Virus record (IMG/VR): IMGVR_UViG_3300030329_001922
Location: 1 to 43,819 of that record
Length of the DNA stretch: 43,819 nt
Source of the DNA: a virus
Reading direction: 5' to 3' (one strand)
The notes below the pieces were generated by a model. The model did no database searches. It had not been told where the DNA came from and was given only the letters and a program-made list of their open reading frames with translations. The translations under genes and the position numbers were made by a program. Of this stretch, positions 31,178-40,941 are shown in pieces; position 1 is the first letter of the stretch, and the number at the start of each line of letters is the position of its first letter.

Positions 31178-31666
31178 ATGTCATTTGGAGTACCTATTGG
31201 AGCGCCTTATGGCCTCCAGATTCCAGAGCATGATATTAGGGTGACAAATCGCACTGGCGTTGCGCTTGTTACCGGCAATATCGCTGCCTTGGATGTAATT
31301 TTGGCTACCGCAGCCGACAACAACAATGTTGGCAGTAAAACATCAGGGCTTGCAAGCCTTGATACGCCGGTGGAAGGTTCAATGATTGGAACCAACATCA
31401 ATGTCGTTCTTCTTGAAGACATTGCTGACGGTGCAGAAGGTATGGTTCGAGTTTATGGCCGTGTCAAGGTCATGGGCGGAGGAACCGTTGATGTAAGCGG
31501 CACTTCTGGTGAGAACGTGTGTCTCACTGTTGGCGCTGATTACAAAATTCATGGTGTTGCTGCTGACAAACAAGGCATGTACGCGATTGGTCTTGAAGAC
31601 CTCGCTGATGACACCCTTTCTGAAGTTCTTTGGAACGGGTTTGGTTGGGGCAATCACGCAACGTGA
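31178..31666 (+). CDS. Capsid decoration-like protein
   Basis: 162 residues, strong site GAGGAG before the ATG. Beta-rich, with hydrophobic Gly-containing runs (VTGNIAALDVILATAADNNN, SGLASLDTPVEGSMIG) and a closing NGFGWGNHAT. The size and place fit a head stabilising or decoration protein; no close family is recognised. Confidence 0.55.
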   Translation: MSFGVPIGAPYGLQIPEHDIRVTNRTGVALVTGNIAALDVILATAADNNNVGSKTSGLASLDTPVEGSMIGTNINVVLLEDIADGAEGMVRVYGRVKVMGGGTVDVSGTSGENVCLTVGADYKIHGVAADKQGMYAIGLEDLADDTLSEVLWNGFGWGNHAT

Positions 31667-31682
31667 TCCTAATGATTCGCGT

Positions 31683-31709
31683 CACCTGTCCCCCTCTGGG
31701 GGGCAGGTG
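31683..31709 (+). repeat. Intergenic hairpin, 12-bp stem
   Basis: CACCTGTCCCCC pairs with GGGGGGCAGGTG (one G-T wobble) around a TCT loop, between the decoration-like gene and the next one. It has no T run, so it may block decay of the capsid mRNA or set expression ratios. Confidence 0.7.
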
Positions 31710-31770
31710 GCATTCTCTAGCGTAGCGAGTGGGTCTACGCGAACTTTACCTACAGGCAGGAGAAAACAAA

Positions 31771-32223
31771 ATGCCTAGTCCATTTCAGACTCGAAACATT
31801 GCCCATCTAACGGCAAATTACACAACGGTCAAAGCAGTTACAGCCAGTGTAGCCTTGACTTCAGCGGACACTGGTCAACTTATTGCACTCGATACAAGTG
31901 GTGGGGCCGTCACGCTTACGCTGCCAGCAGCAGAGGCAGGTCTTCGATACACAATGCAGGTTTGGAAGACTGCCGCTGATTGCGATCTCATCATTCTTGC
32001 CCCGGCAGCAGCCAACTTTATTAAAGGCGGGGTGCTTTGGATGCATCATGGCGCGGCAGATGAAACAGTATCATTTGTGGCTTCTAACGGCACAAGCAAT
32101 ATTAAAGCGACCTTTGATGACCCGGAAGTTGGCACGCGGGTTGAAGTCATTTGCGACGGCACAAACTGGCACATGTCAGGCTACGTCATGGATGAAACTA
32201 TCCCGGCGTTTGCTGACTCTTGA
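31771..32223 (+). CDS. Beta-rich virion-like protein
   Basis: 150 residues from ATG 31771, placed by AGGAG. Alternating strands (VTASVALTSADTGQLIALDT, SGGAVTLTLPAAEAGLRYTM, then FVASNGTSNIKATFDDPEVG) resemble beta-sandwich decoration or tail-fibre head proteins of phages. A longer in-frame start at 31729 runs through the hairpin region and is rejected. Confidence 0.55.
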   Translation: MPSPFQTRNIAHLTANYTTVKAVTASVALTSADTGQLIALDTSGGAVTLTLPAAEAGLRYTMQVWKTAADCDLIILAPAAANFIKGGVLWMHHGAADETVSFVASNGTSNIKATFDDPEVGTRVEVICDGTNWHMSGYVMDETIPAFADS

Positions 32224-32238
32224 TAACCCTTAGCCTGC

Positions 32239-32268
32239 GGCGGGTGCTGGCTGCGGCCAGCATCCGCC
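32239..32268 (+). repeat. Intergenic hairpin, 13-bp stem
   Basis: GGCGGGTGCTGGC pairs with GCCAGCATCCGCC (one G-T wobble) around TGCG, just before the start at 32282. Not followed by T. Like the stem at 31683 it separates two capsid-associated genes. Confidence 0.7.
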
Positions 32269-32281
32269 CGGAGATAAAAAC

Positions 32282-32800
32282 ATGGCTCAGAATGTGAGCA
32301 TTACACAGCATTTCACGTACACCGTTAATGGTGTCGTGTACACAGGTGGGTCTACAACGACCCCCGTGACGTTGTCGGTTGGGGGCAAGGAAGTATTTGA
32401 CCGAACCTACGTCATTGGTTCTGGAACTTCCAACGTTCAAGAAATCCTTTCTTGCGGCAGCGATGCAACCGACAATATCACCAACTTTGACTACCTGTTC
32501 ATTACGTCTGACAAGGATGCGTTTGTCCAGTTGCTTTGTGACGAAAGTGGCGCGTGGGACGATGGGACACCGGGACACCAGAACGCCTTTGTTCTTAAGT
32601 TGACGGCGAACATTCCACTGATTCTTTCCAGTGATTACGCACGAAACCTGGATGACTTGAGCGGAACATTCAACGAGGCGAACTACGACTCGGAAATTGA
32701 CACCTGGGAACTCGACTGGGCCGTCGGGGTAATCGACCGGGTTGAATACTATCACGCAGCAGGTGGTGATGCGGTCGTCCGTGTGGTGGCGTTTACCTGA
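32282..32800 (+). CDS. Hypothetical structural protein
   Basis: 172 residues. Beta-rich, acidic (MAQNVSITQHFTYTVNGVVY, then FDYLFITSDKDAFVQLLCDE and IDTWELDWAVGVIDRVEYYH). It lies between decoration-like and connector-like genes and is followed by a TGATG overlap. No family is recognised, but the context suggests a virion part. Confidence 0.5.
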   Translation: MAQNVSITQHFTYTVNGVVYTGGSTTTPVTLSVGGKEVFDRTYVIGSGTSNVQEILSCGSDATDNITNFDYLFITSDKDAFVQLLCDESGAWDDGTPGHQNAFVLKLTANIPLILSSDYARNLDDLSGTFNEANYDSEIDTWELDWAVGVIDRVEYYHAAGGDAVVRVVAFT

Positions 32801-33525
32801 TGCTTACCTTGACGAACCTAAAGTCTCAGGTGTCGCACGCTCTTGGCGGCTCTCCATCCACGGAGATAACGTCTGCCGACATAGTCAATCAGGCTGGTCG
32901 GCATATGTTCACGTTTTCGTGGAAGTTTCGGGTTCGGCCTTCAACGCCTGTCACTACCACAGCCTCTACGTCGTACGCCAATCTTCCAACGGACGTTGGC
33001 GAAATCATTACGGCCAGGATGCGTGATGGCTTGAACGACAGCATCGAACTGACTTCATACGACAAACTTCTGTTGATTCGCAACGGAAGCCTGTCAACCG
33101 GACGGCAGTTTCATGCCGCCGTGTCCTACTACAACGCTACTGGCGATGATTCGCCAACCGCCGCCCTTACGCCCCGGCTGGAACTTGCTCCGACCCCTAC
33201 GGCGGTAGACACCATCGACATCATCTACCGGGCCAAGTGGTCGGAACTTTCTGACGACGACGACATCGCTGCTGTCCCAGACTTTGCCGAGTCCTTGCTC
33301 ATTCTTTATGTGCGGGCGTTCGCGCAGGGGTACGAAGAGGAGAATTTCATCCAGCGTGTCATGGAGGTCGATTCTTCTCCCATGTTTCACCGCACGGCTA
33401 TTCAGGATGGAATGATCCAGCCTGAGTACGGCCCTATTGACGGGGGCCACATATCCGGCGCTCGTTCAGGTGGCCGGTTGCCGTTTGACACAATCGCCAA
33501 TCCGCAAGACTACTCTGTTCCATGA
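32800..33525 (+). CDS. Head-tail connector-like (adaptor) protein
   Basis: 241 residues, ATG in the TGATG overlap. Mixed fold with an N-terminal helix bundle (SQVSHALGGSPSTEITSADI, VNQAGRHMFTF), a beta region, and FAESLLILYVRAFAQGYEEE, common in gatekeeper/adaptor proteins of short-tailed phages that bind under the portal. The closing Gly-rich segment could be disordered. Role inferred from size, order and helix pattern. Confidence 0.6.
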   Translation: MLTLTNLKSQVSHALGGSPSTEITSADIVNQAGRHMFTFSWKFRVRPSTPVTTTASTSYANLPTDVGEIITARMRDGLNDSIELTSYDKLLLIRNGSLSTGRQFHAAVSYYNATGDDSPTAALTPRLELAPTPTAVDTIDIIYRAKWSELSDDDDIAAVPDFAESLLILYVRAFAQGYEEENFIQRVMEVDSSPMFHRTAIQDGMIQPEYGPIDGGHISGARSGGRLPFDTIANPQDYSVP

Positions 33526-33923
33526 TCCCCAGGTTTAAAAATTACGTCACCCACAAATCTTTGGTTCAACCTAAGACTATCGCAGACGCGGGTGGCAACG
33601 CTTACGTGACACAGACGGCTCTGTCTTCGGAGGCCAATGTCACTAAGCGCGCCGTGCGAAAGCGGCAGTTTTATCAAGCGCTTGTGCATAGTCACAACAC
33701 GACGACACAGTCGTACATCATTACCTTGGAACTTGTTTCCGGGACTGATCGGTACGTCATGGACCGCGTTACATTGGCTGCGGGCGAAACCCACGTGTGG
33801 AATGAGTTGGATTACGGGGTCGATTTGCTACCAACAGAGTACATGAGGCTTTCGTGGATTGTTTCGTCGGCCCACACTGACGACAAGATCACACTAATTA
33901 TCCGAACACGGGATTTGACCTAA
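33522..33923 (+). CDS. Small virion-associated protein
   Basis: 133 residues, overlapping the previous gene by 4 bases (ATGA) and the following gene by 1 (TAATG). Beta-rich (QSYIITLELVSGTDRYVMDR, LPTEYMRLSWIVSSAHTDDK). Function unknown; probably a part of the tail or neck. Confidence 0.5.
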   Translation: MIPRFKNYVTHKSLVQPKTIADAGGNAYVTQTALSSEANVTKRAVRKRQFYQALVHSHNTTTQSYIITLELVSGTDRYVMDRVTLAAGETHVWNELDYGVDLLPTEYMRLSWIVSSAHTDDKITLIIRTRDLT

Positions 33924-36900
33924 TGGCCGAGTCGAAGAAGCAGGACATTTCAGTACCCTTCCCGGTTAGGGGTATTCAAGAAGTTGGATCACACTCTTCG
34001 CAGCCGCCGCAAAGCACGGCGGACGCAAAGAATGTGGTCCCGTTTGATGCGCCAGAGGATCGAATGCGAGGGGGGCGCAGACGGGCTGTGACTGCTGTGA
34101 GTGGTGGCAGTATCGGTGGTAAAGTCCAGTTGTTGGACGATATGAAGGTTCCCAAGTCTGACTATCAAGGTTTCGCTGGGGGGACAATTCCATACAGCGG
34201 ACAGTCTGATGGGGTCAGCCAGGGTATTACGTCTAATCTTTCAAATATCGTCATCGACCCAAACCAAGATGGGAACACAGTTGATTCGATGGATGGGCAG
34301 GGGGCTCTCGCGTATCAGGGCCCCGGAAATGGCAATACTGTCCTGCCGGTAGATATGTATGAGTCTTCGGTGATTTGGCCTACGCCGGATGCGTTTCACG
34401 AATACAGCAACGCCAGCGGGGCGCCGGACGTCGCCGACGCGCCTCTTGCGGGATACCAGATAACGCAAGAGGACTTAGATGCCGCTGCCGCAGACATACA
34501 CCGTGACGGAACGGATAGGTCAACGCTTCCGCTTATTACTGACGGCGGAACCATTGCTATCGACGGCCACGAGGGCCTGTGGCGCTCCAAGACCGTGGAC
34601 GATTTGACCGGCGTAATTTACCCCAGGCCGCCGTATGACACTGATGGGTCTACGCGAAACCCCGGCGCTTCTACTAAACCGTCGGAGCAGCCAAACTCAG
34701 ACAGTCAACCGTTTTTTTACGGGGGGTCGAGAAATGCAAACAGGAATGTGGGTGCCAACTACATGGCTGGCAAGCACGTGTCCACGGTGTTGTTCCCGGC
34801 GTCTGATTCCACAGACGTTCCGTACAACAGCATAGAAGACTCATCGGGATCATGGTGTATGCAGGGTTCGATTAAAACACCCGCTGCAACGCCTTCGATG
34901 GTTTATTATGGGGGGAACAACGATACTGGCTGGAGCGGTGTGAAACTTGAAGAAGGCAACCCTAAACTCGGACTAAAGTTGGTCCTGGACACCAGTGTTG
35001 CTCTGCCTAATGCGTCGGTCCCTTCTGGTTACACCGTATGGTCCTACGCCGGTTATTGGCGGGTGCAAACTCCAAGCGGTTCTCAATTTAATGTTTATCC
35101 CCCGTCACGAGAAGTTGCGTGTGTTCGGGGAAGGTTTACTGGAATTTATGCCACCGCAGAAAACCATTCTGCCCGGTCGGTCGCGGAGCGGTTTTACGGA
35201 TTCGTGTTCCGGGTAAAAGCGTCGGTAGACACCGATAATAACACCATAGACATTAGCGCCGATTCGGACGAAGATCGGTATTTGTTTGTTGGATTCCATG
35301 ACCCTCCAAAATCCAGTACCAGCAGCCTGTTGTCGCACAAGACCCCCCGGCTTATTATCGGCAAAGGTGTGACCAAGGTCAAAGAAGGTGACACGGTTAA
35401 CGGTGTTGCAAGCCCGCTTCTTGATGACGGCTTCGCTGGTGACGCGGGGTTGGATTCGATCTACGAGGCTTCTGGCTCTGGGGAAAATGAAAATATGCCG
35501 GAACTGGGTCACGGCGAGTGGCACGACTTGCAGGTGCGTGTTCACGAAAACACCCTGACCGTGTACTTGGACGGAATTGGTCCGATTAAGTTCACCCAAA
35601 ATGGTGACGACACAGTCAGCAAGATCGACCTTGTTGACTACCTCGGCGCTAACACAGATGGTGGGACATATTCACTATCACGCGCCCGCAGTGGACTCGC
35701 GTACTTTAGCACCAGAATGCAAGAGCCCATAAGAAGTTTTCAGCCCAGTGGTAAGTTTTATGGGGCCACGGCTCTTACCGGCACAGTTAGTTACGGCGAA
35801 GGATGGCACGCTTTTGACACTGACAGTCAAACCTCAGAATGGTACGGCAATAAAAACCTTAATGGGTTTAACGGCTCTGGGGAGTATATGTCAAACAAAC
35901 TCAGTGTTCCTTTGTCGGCTTCCTATGCATTCTCTGGGGGTAGTCTTACTTGCAACGGAAACCTTTCGTATCTTCTGTACCGCGATCCCGACTACGACAA
36001 TAAGTACATTGAACCCCCTGGGGGTAGTTGGGATAGTAACCAAGCCAAAAACGACCCGTTGCCCAACCCCATTTCGCGCACACCCGAAGAAATGGCTGAC
36101 CGTGGCCATTACAATCATAACTGGGGGGGATTGTGGGCACTTCAGGACGAGGCATTCAGTGCAGCAACGAACCACGGGTATCTCGTAGATGTCGCTGGGT
36201 ACGGCGGTGACTGGGTGAGGGAATGGGCCCCCGCGTATTTCCACAACGTGAGATGGCGATCTTTTACTGAACAGGGCTCTGCTGGATCTAACAAACTGGC
36301 AATCGCCGTGGCTGGCGGAAAGATCGTTGTGTCGGGGGATGACGGCGCATCGTTTTCTGGACTAGATGACGGCACTGAAGGAAGCGGAACCTTCCCTGCC
36401 AATGTTCAACGGGTCGGTGGGACAGTAATGTTCGACCGATATTACTTGGCAGACGGCAGTAAGTATCTGGTAATTGACACCCCTCTTCGCAAGATCCTAA
36501 ACTGGTCTGACATGACCTTGGAAGATGGCGTGTATCACATTCCTGGTGGCGCAAACTCTGCGGATACCCCCAAGTGCCGTCTCATATGCTCATGGCTTGG
36601 TCGGATTGCGATGGCGGGCAAGGCTGATGAGCCGAACAACTGGTTCTTGTCTGAGGTGTCCGAAACCGAAGCCTACGAAAACAATCAGGGGCCAAACAAC
36701 TGGAACTTCGACGGCACGGATATTGACGGAGGCTTGCAGCCTATTGCGGGCAACTCGTCAAACATGCCTGAACTTGGTGACCCGATCACATCCCTGTTCC
36801 CGTACCACGAAACAAACCTAGTTTTCGGGTGTACTAATTCCATTTATGTCCTTACGGGTGATCCTGGTCCCTCAGACACAACTGCAACCATCCAAACGGT

Positions 36901-37693
36901 TAGCCGAGATATTGGCATTGTGTCGCCTGATGCGTGGTGCCACGGTCCAAACAGGTCTTTGTACTTCTTTGGCCAAAATGGCTTGTACCAGATGGCCCCC
37001 AATGAGTTCAATGTCGATCAAAGCAACCGAATCTCAGCAGGTCGCCTGGACAAAACCTTTGCGTCTATTGATGCGTCCCTGTACCACGTGTCCCTGTGCT
37101 ATGACTATCACACCTACGGCGTCCACGTTTTCTTGCACGCCCGCGATCAGCCGCAGTCGTTGACAGGCACGCATTACTACTACGACGAGCGAAGCGACAG
37201 CCTTTGGCCTATGGAGTACCCCTCGGACATCGGGCCGTCTTACGCAATTGCGTATAACAACCTCGACCCAGACCGAAGGCGTATTCTTCTGGGCGGCTAC
37301 GATGGGGTTATTCGTCATTTCAACAGCATGGCTACTGCGGACAATCACGTAACTCCCATTGACAGTTACGTCTGGATTGGGCCAATCTTCCTTGATGACG
37401 TTACCGAAACCAAACTAATGCGAATCGCGTCAGTTCTTGATAAGACCCCAGTCGCCCAAACTGATGCGGTCACGTATGAAATCTACGTGGGCGACACCGT
37501 CGAAGAGGCCAAAGCAAGTTCCCCTGTTATTACAGGCACGTGGAACTCTGGGCGAAATCCGTGGCGATACACCAGGGCGCGGGGCCAAAGCATATTTGTG
37601 AAACTTTCCAGCAACGTCGCCGCCGTGCCGTGGGCAATCGAAACCATCACCGCAACTATTGCGGTAGCGGGCCGCGCTAGGGACAGGAGTTAG
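33923..37693 (+). CDS. Large tail protein with LamG-like insert (nozzle/tail-tube B-like)
   Basis: 1256 residues. The N-terminus, with FPVRGI...EVGSHSSQPPQSTADAKNVV near residue 11, is typical of large phage tail proteins encoded next to connector genes. A LamG/ConA-like beta-sandwich lies at about 400-565 (FTGIYATAENHSARS, GFVFRVKASV, GEWHDLQVRVHENTLTVYLD), suggesting glycan contact. The final 350 residues alternate WFLSEVSE, NLVFGCTNSIYVLTGD, IGIVSPDAWCHG and YHVSLCYDYH, consistent with a beta-propeller like the nozzle proteins of P22/T7-type phages. It would sit at the tail tip. Confidence 0.7.
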   Translation: MAESKKQDISVPFPVRGIQEVGSHSSQPPQSTADAKNVVPFDAPEDRMRGGRRRAVTAVSGGSIGGKVQLLDDMKVPKSDYQGFAGGTIPYSGQSDGVSQGITSNLSNIVIDPNQDGNTVDSMDGQGALAYQGPGNGNTVLPVDMYESSVIWPTPDAFHEYSNASGAPDVADAPLAGYQITQEDLDAAAADIHRDGTDRSTLPLITDGGTIAIDGHEGLWRSKTVDDLTGVIYPRPPYDTDGSTRNPGASTKPSEQPNSDSQPFFYGGSRNANRNVGANYMAGKHVSTVLFPASDSTDVPYNSIEDSSGSWCMQGSIKTPAATPSMVYYGGNNDTGWSGVKLEEGNPKLGLKLVLDTSVALPNASVPSGYTVWSYAGYWRVQTPSGSQFNVYPPSREVACVRGRFTGIYATAENHSARSVAERFYGFVFRVKASVDTDNNTIDISADSDEDRYLFVGFHDPPKSSTSSLLSHKTPRLIIGKGVTKVKEGDTVNGVASPLLDDGFAGDAGLDSIYEASGSGENENMPELGHGEWHDLQVRVHENTLTVYLDGIGPIKFTQNGDDTVSKIDLVDYLGANTDGGTYSLSRARSGLAYFSTRMQEPIRSFQPSGKFYGATALTGTVSYGEGWHAFDTDSQTSEWYGNKNLNGFNGSGEYMSNKLSVPLSASYAFSGGSLTCNGNLSYLLYRDPDYDNKYIEPPGGSWDSNQAKNDPLPNPISRTPEEMADRGHYNHNWGGLWALQDEAFSAATNHGYLVDVAGYGGDWVREWAPAYFHNVRWRSFTEQGSAGSNKLAIAVAGGKIVVSGDDGASFSGLDDGTEGSGTFPANVQRVGGTVMFDRYYLADGSKYLVIDTPLRKILNWSDMTLEDGVYHIPGGANSADTPKCRLICSWLGRIAMAGKADEPNNWFLSEVSETEAYENNQGPNNWNFDGTDIDGGLQPIAGNSSNMPELGDPITSLFPYHETNLVFGCTNSIYVLTGDPGPSDTTATIQTVSRDIGIVSPDAWCHGPNRSLYFFGQNGLYQMAPNEFNVDQSNRISAGRLDKTFASIDASLYHVSLCYDYHTYGVHVFLHARDQPQSLTGTHYYYDERSDSLWPMEYPSDIGPSYAIAYNNLDPDRRRILLGGYDGVIRHFNSMATADNHVTPIDSYVWIGPIFLDDVTETKLMRIASVLDKTPVAQTDAVTYEIYVGDTVEEAKASSPVITGTWNSGRNPWRYTRARGQSIFVKLSSNVAAVPWAIETITATIAVAGRARDRS

Positions 37694-37695
37694 TA

Positions 37696-38622
37696 ATGGG
37701 CTTTATGGAATACATGTTTGGTGGAACTGAAAGTACCGCCAACCCTATGCGGCACTGGGCTCACATGGGCCCCCAGTCTGTAACCAGTTATTACGACCAA
37801 GCCATCGCTGATGCTCGAACCCAGTATGACCAATACTGGTCTGTGTGGAATCAGCAAATGGCAGCGGTAGAACGAATGTTTGCGGGTTCTGACATTGCTT
37901 ACGCCAGCATGTATGAATCGTCCCTTGCTGACATTGACGGCCAAATGGCACAGGCTAACAAGCAGTTTGATAGGCAGATTGCAGACATCCGAAAGCAGGA
38001 GCGTCAGGGGCAGGGGGCATTGACCCGAAAGGCTCACGCGAGCGGTCTTGTTGGCACAACGGCCCAGCGTGACTGGAAGGCGGGCTTGGAAGATCGTGCC
38101 AACGAAGCGGTTTCTGAGGTCGAAGATCGTCGATCAGAGGCGGAGGAAAGGGCGCAAAGGGCAAGGCTGTCCGCTGAATCCCAACTTGCTGCGGGCTTGG
38201 CTGACACCAACCGAATGGCTGGTTCAAAACTTATTGATGTTCTCAGCATGGCTCCCATCGGCCCTTATCCCGGAATTGAATTGGGGTTTGAAAAGATGCA
38301 GCAACTGTATGGAACCCCCTGGGAAAGTTACGCGGCTGACATTAAGAAGGATCTTGGCGGGGGTCTGTTTGGTGACGTAATTATGCCTGCTGCAATCGGC
38401 GGACTCACAAGTGGTTTAACTGGTGGCCTTAGTAGCCTTATCTCTGGCGGGTTTGGCAACCTGTTTGGCGGCGGCGGCGGCGGGACCACGAACCTTGGCG
38501 GTGGTGCAATAGAAGGCCAGTGGGGTGGAATCCCATATCAGTCGGGCATGGGTCCGTCGGGATACAACACTGGCGGCTGGGGCAGTTACGGCCAATATGC
38601 GGGCCCACCCGCACCGTCTTGA
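37696..38622 (+). CDS. Internal virion (ejection) protein, smaller
   Basis: 308 residues, start ATG 37696, 3 bases after the previous stop. A coiled-coil body (DQAIADARTQYDQYWSVWNQ, MAQANKQFDRQIADIRKQER, SEVEDRRSEAEERAQRARLS) leads to a Gly-rich tail (DVIMPAAIGGLTSGLTGGLS, then a run of Gly) and a Pro/Gly end. Such a protein fits the internal core of short-tailed phages, released with the DNA. The glycine-rich tail could insert in membranes. No transglycosylase motif is seen. Confidence 0.6.
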   Translation: MGFMEYMFGGTESTANPMRHWAHMGPQSVTSYYDQAIADARTQYDQYWSVWNQQMAAVERMFAGSDIAYASMYESSLADIDGQMAQANKQFDRQIADIRKQERQGQGALTRKAHASGLVGTTAQRDWKAGLEDRANEAVSEVEDRRSEAEERAQRARLSAESQLAAGLADTNRMAGSKLIDVLSMAPIGPYPGIELGFEKMQQLYGTPWESYAADIKKDLGGGLFGDVIMPAAIGGLTSGLTGGLSSLISGGFGNLFGGGGGGTTNLGGGAIEGQWGGIPYQSGMGPSGYNTGGWGSYGQYAGPPAPS

Positions 38623-38638
38623 GTTTAAGGAAATATTC

Positions 38639-40918
38639 ATGGCTTACGGACACGCTCCATTAAACATTGCTGGGTCTTATACCGGCGGGCGAAAGGCTAC
38701 GCGGACCAATGAGTCAGCGACCAATCTTGTGTGGCAGTTGCAGAAAGAAGCAACAAGGCAAGGCGAGGTTGAGCGGGCTCGGACCACCAAAATCAACATG
38801 GAAATTCTTGGCGACAGTGTCAAGAAACTTTCTGAGAACATCGCGTACCTGACGGGCGGGTACAAACTCGACCAAGCGGTGCAGATGAAACAACTTGATG
38901 TAGCCGCTTTGGTGCAAGAACGTCTTGCTGATGAGGCGATGGCTGCTGGTCCTCTGGTGGGCTTTGATCCTGGTCCAGACCCAGATCAGGCGATGGCCGA
39001 GGTAGAGGAAAGGTCGGGCCAGAGCGGCGGTGGGGGGCAGCAGAGTCCGTTTCCTGCAACCGAGGGTTCGGTTCCTGATGATACAGGGGAGGTTGTTACC
39101 CCTAGTGGTCCCCCTGTAACTGGTCAAGATGTCATCTTAGATAAAGACATGCCGGGGCCACAGCAGCCTCCTGTAAGTGGTGAACAGGATGTCAGGTCAG
39201 ACTACAAGCCCGAAACCGGCGGCACCTACGCGACTCCCCCTAAAAAAGGTCGAGCGGCTGGAGACAATGTGGCTGCTGTTCGGGATCGTGGTGCTGCTGC
39301 CAGTGGGGGCAGGCCGCCCCGTCCATCTCGCCCACGCCGCGCCCCTCACACCAACGTGGGCACAACTGAAATCTTTGTAAATCCCACGACAGGTGGAATG
39401 TTTGCTCGCACGGCTCGGGGGCTGGCTGTCCCCATTAGCGAGGGGACATTTAGAAACCTTCTGCAACTGCAAGAGGCTAATTCTGAAAGGCATTTGTTTA
39501 ATCACACGGCGGCCTACGAAGATTCGTTGGCCCGGTGGTATGACTCTTTGACAAACGAGCAAACGGCGGCAAATTCCGCGTTGTCTACTGCCCTTATTGA
39601 TTCTTACGTTAACGCTGGGTATCTAACAGAAGATGAAGCCGCTGCCCTTCGTCGGGCTGCCAGTGCTGGGTCTGAGCCTGAAGAAGTTTTGGCAATTATT
39701 AATGCCCATCAAAAGGCGAAACGATCTGGCAACCTAGATTCGTCGGGCATGTCGGACCTGATGTTGGCGTCTTACAAGTCGTTTGCGTATCAAAATAAAG
39801 CGCAGGCTTCAAGTCGCAGAGAACAAATAGAAGCATTGTCGAGCAAAATCGACGGTTTGCGAACAGCGAACTCAGCGATATTGAAAGAGGGCTCCAAACA
39901 AGAACTTCTGCCTGATGAACTTGCCGCATTCAATGAAAACGAAGAAAGAATAAGGTCGGGCGAACTAAGGGCGGAAAGGCTTAGGATGGAAGCCTCCATT
40001 CATGACGCCCTTTCTAATATTCAACACCGTGCTGCAATTCACCCTGGTCTTATGATCCCGCAGTCTCGAACGGATATGGCAGATTTGGCTTTGTTAAACG
40101 CCGGAATCCCGGGGCGAAACGCATCTGAACGGCGGTCGAATGTCAGGAACAAGGATTATCTCAGCACAGACGACATCGAAAACATTAATCAAGAATGGGC
40201 ATTGCTGCATCGGCAATATGGATTTAATCCGCCTGACCAATATTCATGGTCAATTCTTCACGATGAACTTGCGGTGGCCGGTGCCGATCTGGGCCTTCTT
40301 GCAGAAGCGTACCGCTCCCGACTTTCGGTAGAAGAAGAAATCAAACGGGCCCAGGAAAAGGCGGTTGCAGCGGGTGAACAGCCTGTGCCGCCTGTGGAAC
40401 AAGGTAGGGGTAGTGCGCCAGCAAATACGGGCGAAACAACTCAGGCGACGAGAAACTGGCAAGAACATGTAAGCGGCGCATTTGACATTTTGGGCTTTAA
40501 GGTAGAACAAAAGTTGTTGGAAGAGGCCGCCGATCACCTCGGTCCAATGCTTGTTTCATCCCCAGAAGACGACCGGATGCTCGCACTTAAACTGCTAGAT
40601 CCATCCCTTGATTACAACGAAGCGTTTGCTATGGCTAAAGCGCATCTAGGGGCAAAGGGCGAGTCTTACCAGTCGCTTATTATTACTAGCGCTCTGACGT
40701 TAAAGGACACTTACCTTAGTGGCGGCATAATGGACCACAGATACACCAAATCGGGCCATCTTATTCCGCAGCCGTGGATGGGGCACGATGCGTTCCAGGT
40801 TGCTGCACGTGAGGATGAGTACGTAAGAAGTCAAAGGTTGTCTCGTTTGGACAGGCAGGCGGAAGCCGATCGACGCAAATCGGGAGCGACGACAGGCCCT
40901 AGTGCCCCCTTTGAGTGA
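38639..40918 (+). CDS. Internal virion (ejection) protein, large
   Basis: 759 residues from ATG 38639, with AAGGAAA upstream; a longer frame from 38525 would overlap the previous gene. An N-terminal region with long helices (RKATRTNESATNLVWQLQKE), then a Pro/Gly/Ala-rich stretch (120-250), and a long helical C-terminal half with coiled coils (KYEDSL-type, ERIRSGELRAERLRMEASIH). It is directly before the giant gene. Likely injected; no catalytic motif is seen. Confidence 0.6.
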   Translation: MAYGHAPLNIAGSYTGGRKATRTNESATNLVWQLQKEATRQGEVERARTTKINMEILGDSVKKLSENIAYLTGGYKLDQAVQMKQLDVAALVQERLADEAMAAGPLVGFDPGPDPDQAMAEVEERSGQSGGGGQQSPFPATEGSVPDDTGEVVTPSGPPVTGQDVILDKDMPGPQQPPVSGEQDVRSDYKPETGGTYATPPKKGRAAGDNVAAVRDRGAAASGGRPPRPSRPRRAPHTNVGTTEIFVNPTTGGMFARTARGLAVPISEGTFRNLLQLQEANSERHLFNHTAAYEDSLARWYDSLTNEQTAANSALSTALIDSYVNAGYLTEDEAAALRRAASAGSEPEEVLAIINAHQKAKRSGNLDSSGMSDLMLASYKSFAYQNKAQASSRREQIEALSSKIDGLRTANSAILKEGSKQELLPDELAAFNENEERIRSGELRAERLRMEASIHDALSNIQHRAAIHPGLMIPQSRTDMADLALLNAGIPGRNASERRSNVRNKDYLSTDDIENINQEWALLHRQYGFNPPDQYSWSILHDELAVAGADLGLLAEAYRSRLSVEEEIKRAQEKAVAAGEQPVPPVEQGRGSAPANTGETTQATRNWQEHVSGAFDILGFKVEQKLLEEAADHLGPMLVSSPEDDRMLALKLLDPSLDYNEAFAMAKAHLGAKGESYQSLIITSALTLKDTYLSGGIMDHRYTKSGHLIPQPWMGHDAFQVAAREDEYVRSQRLSRLDRQAEADRRKSGATTGPSAPFE

Positions 40919-40941
40919 TTTGCCGTAATTAGGTTTAGATA

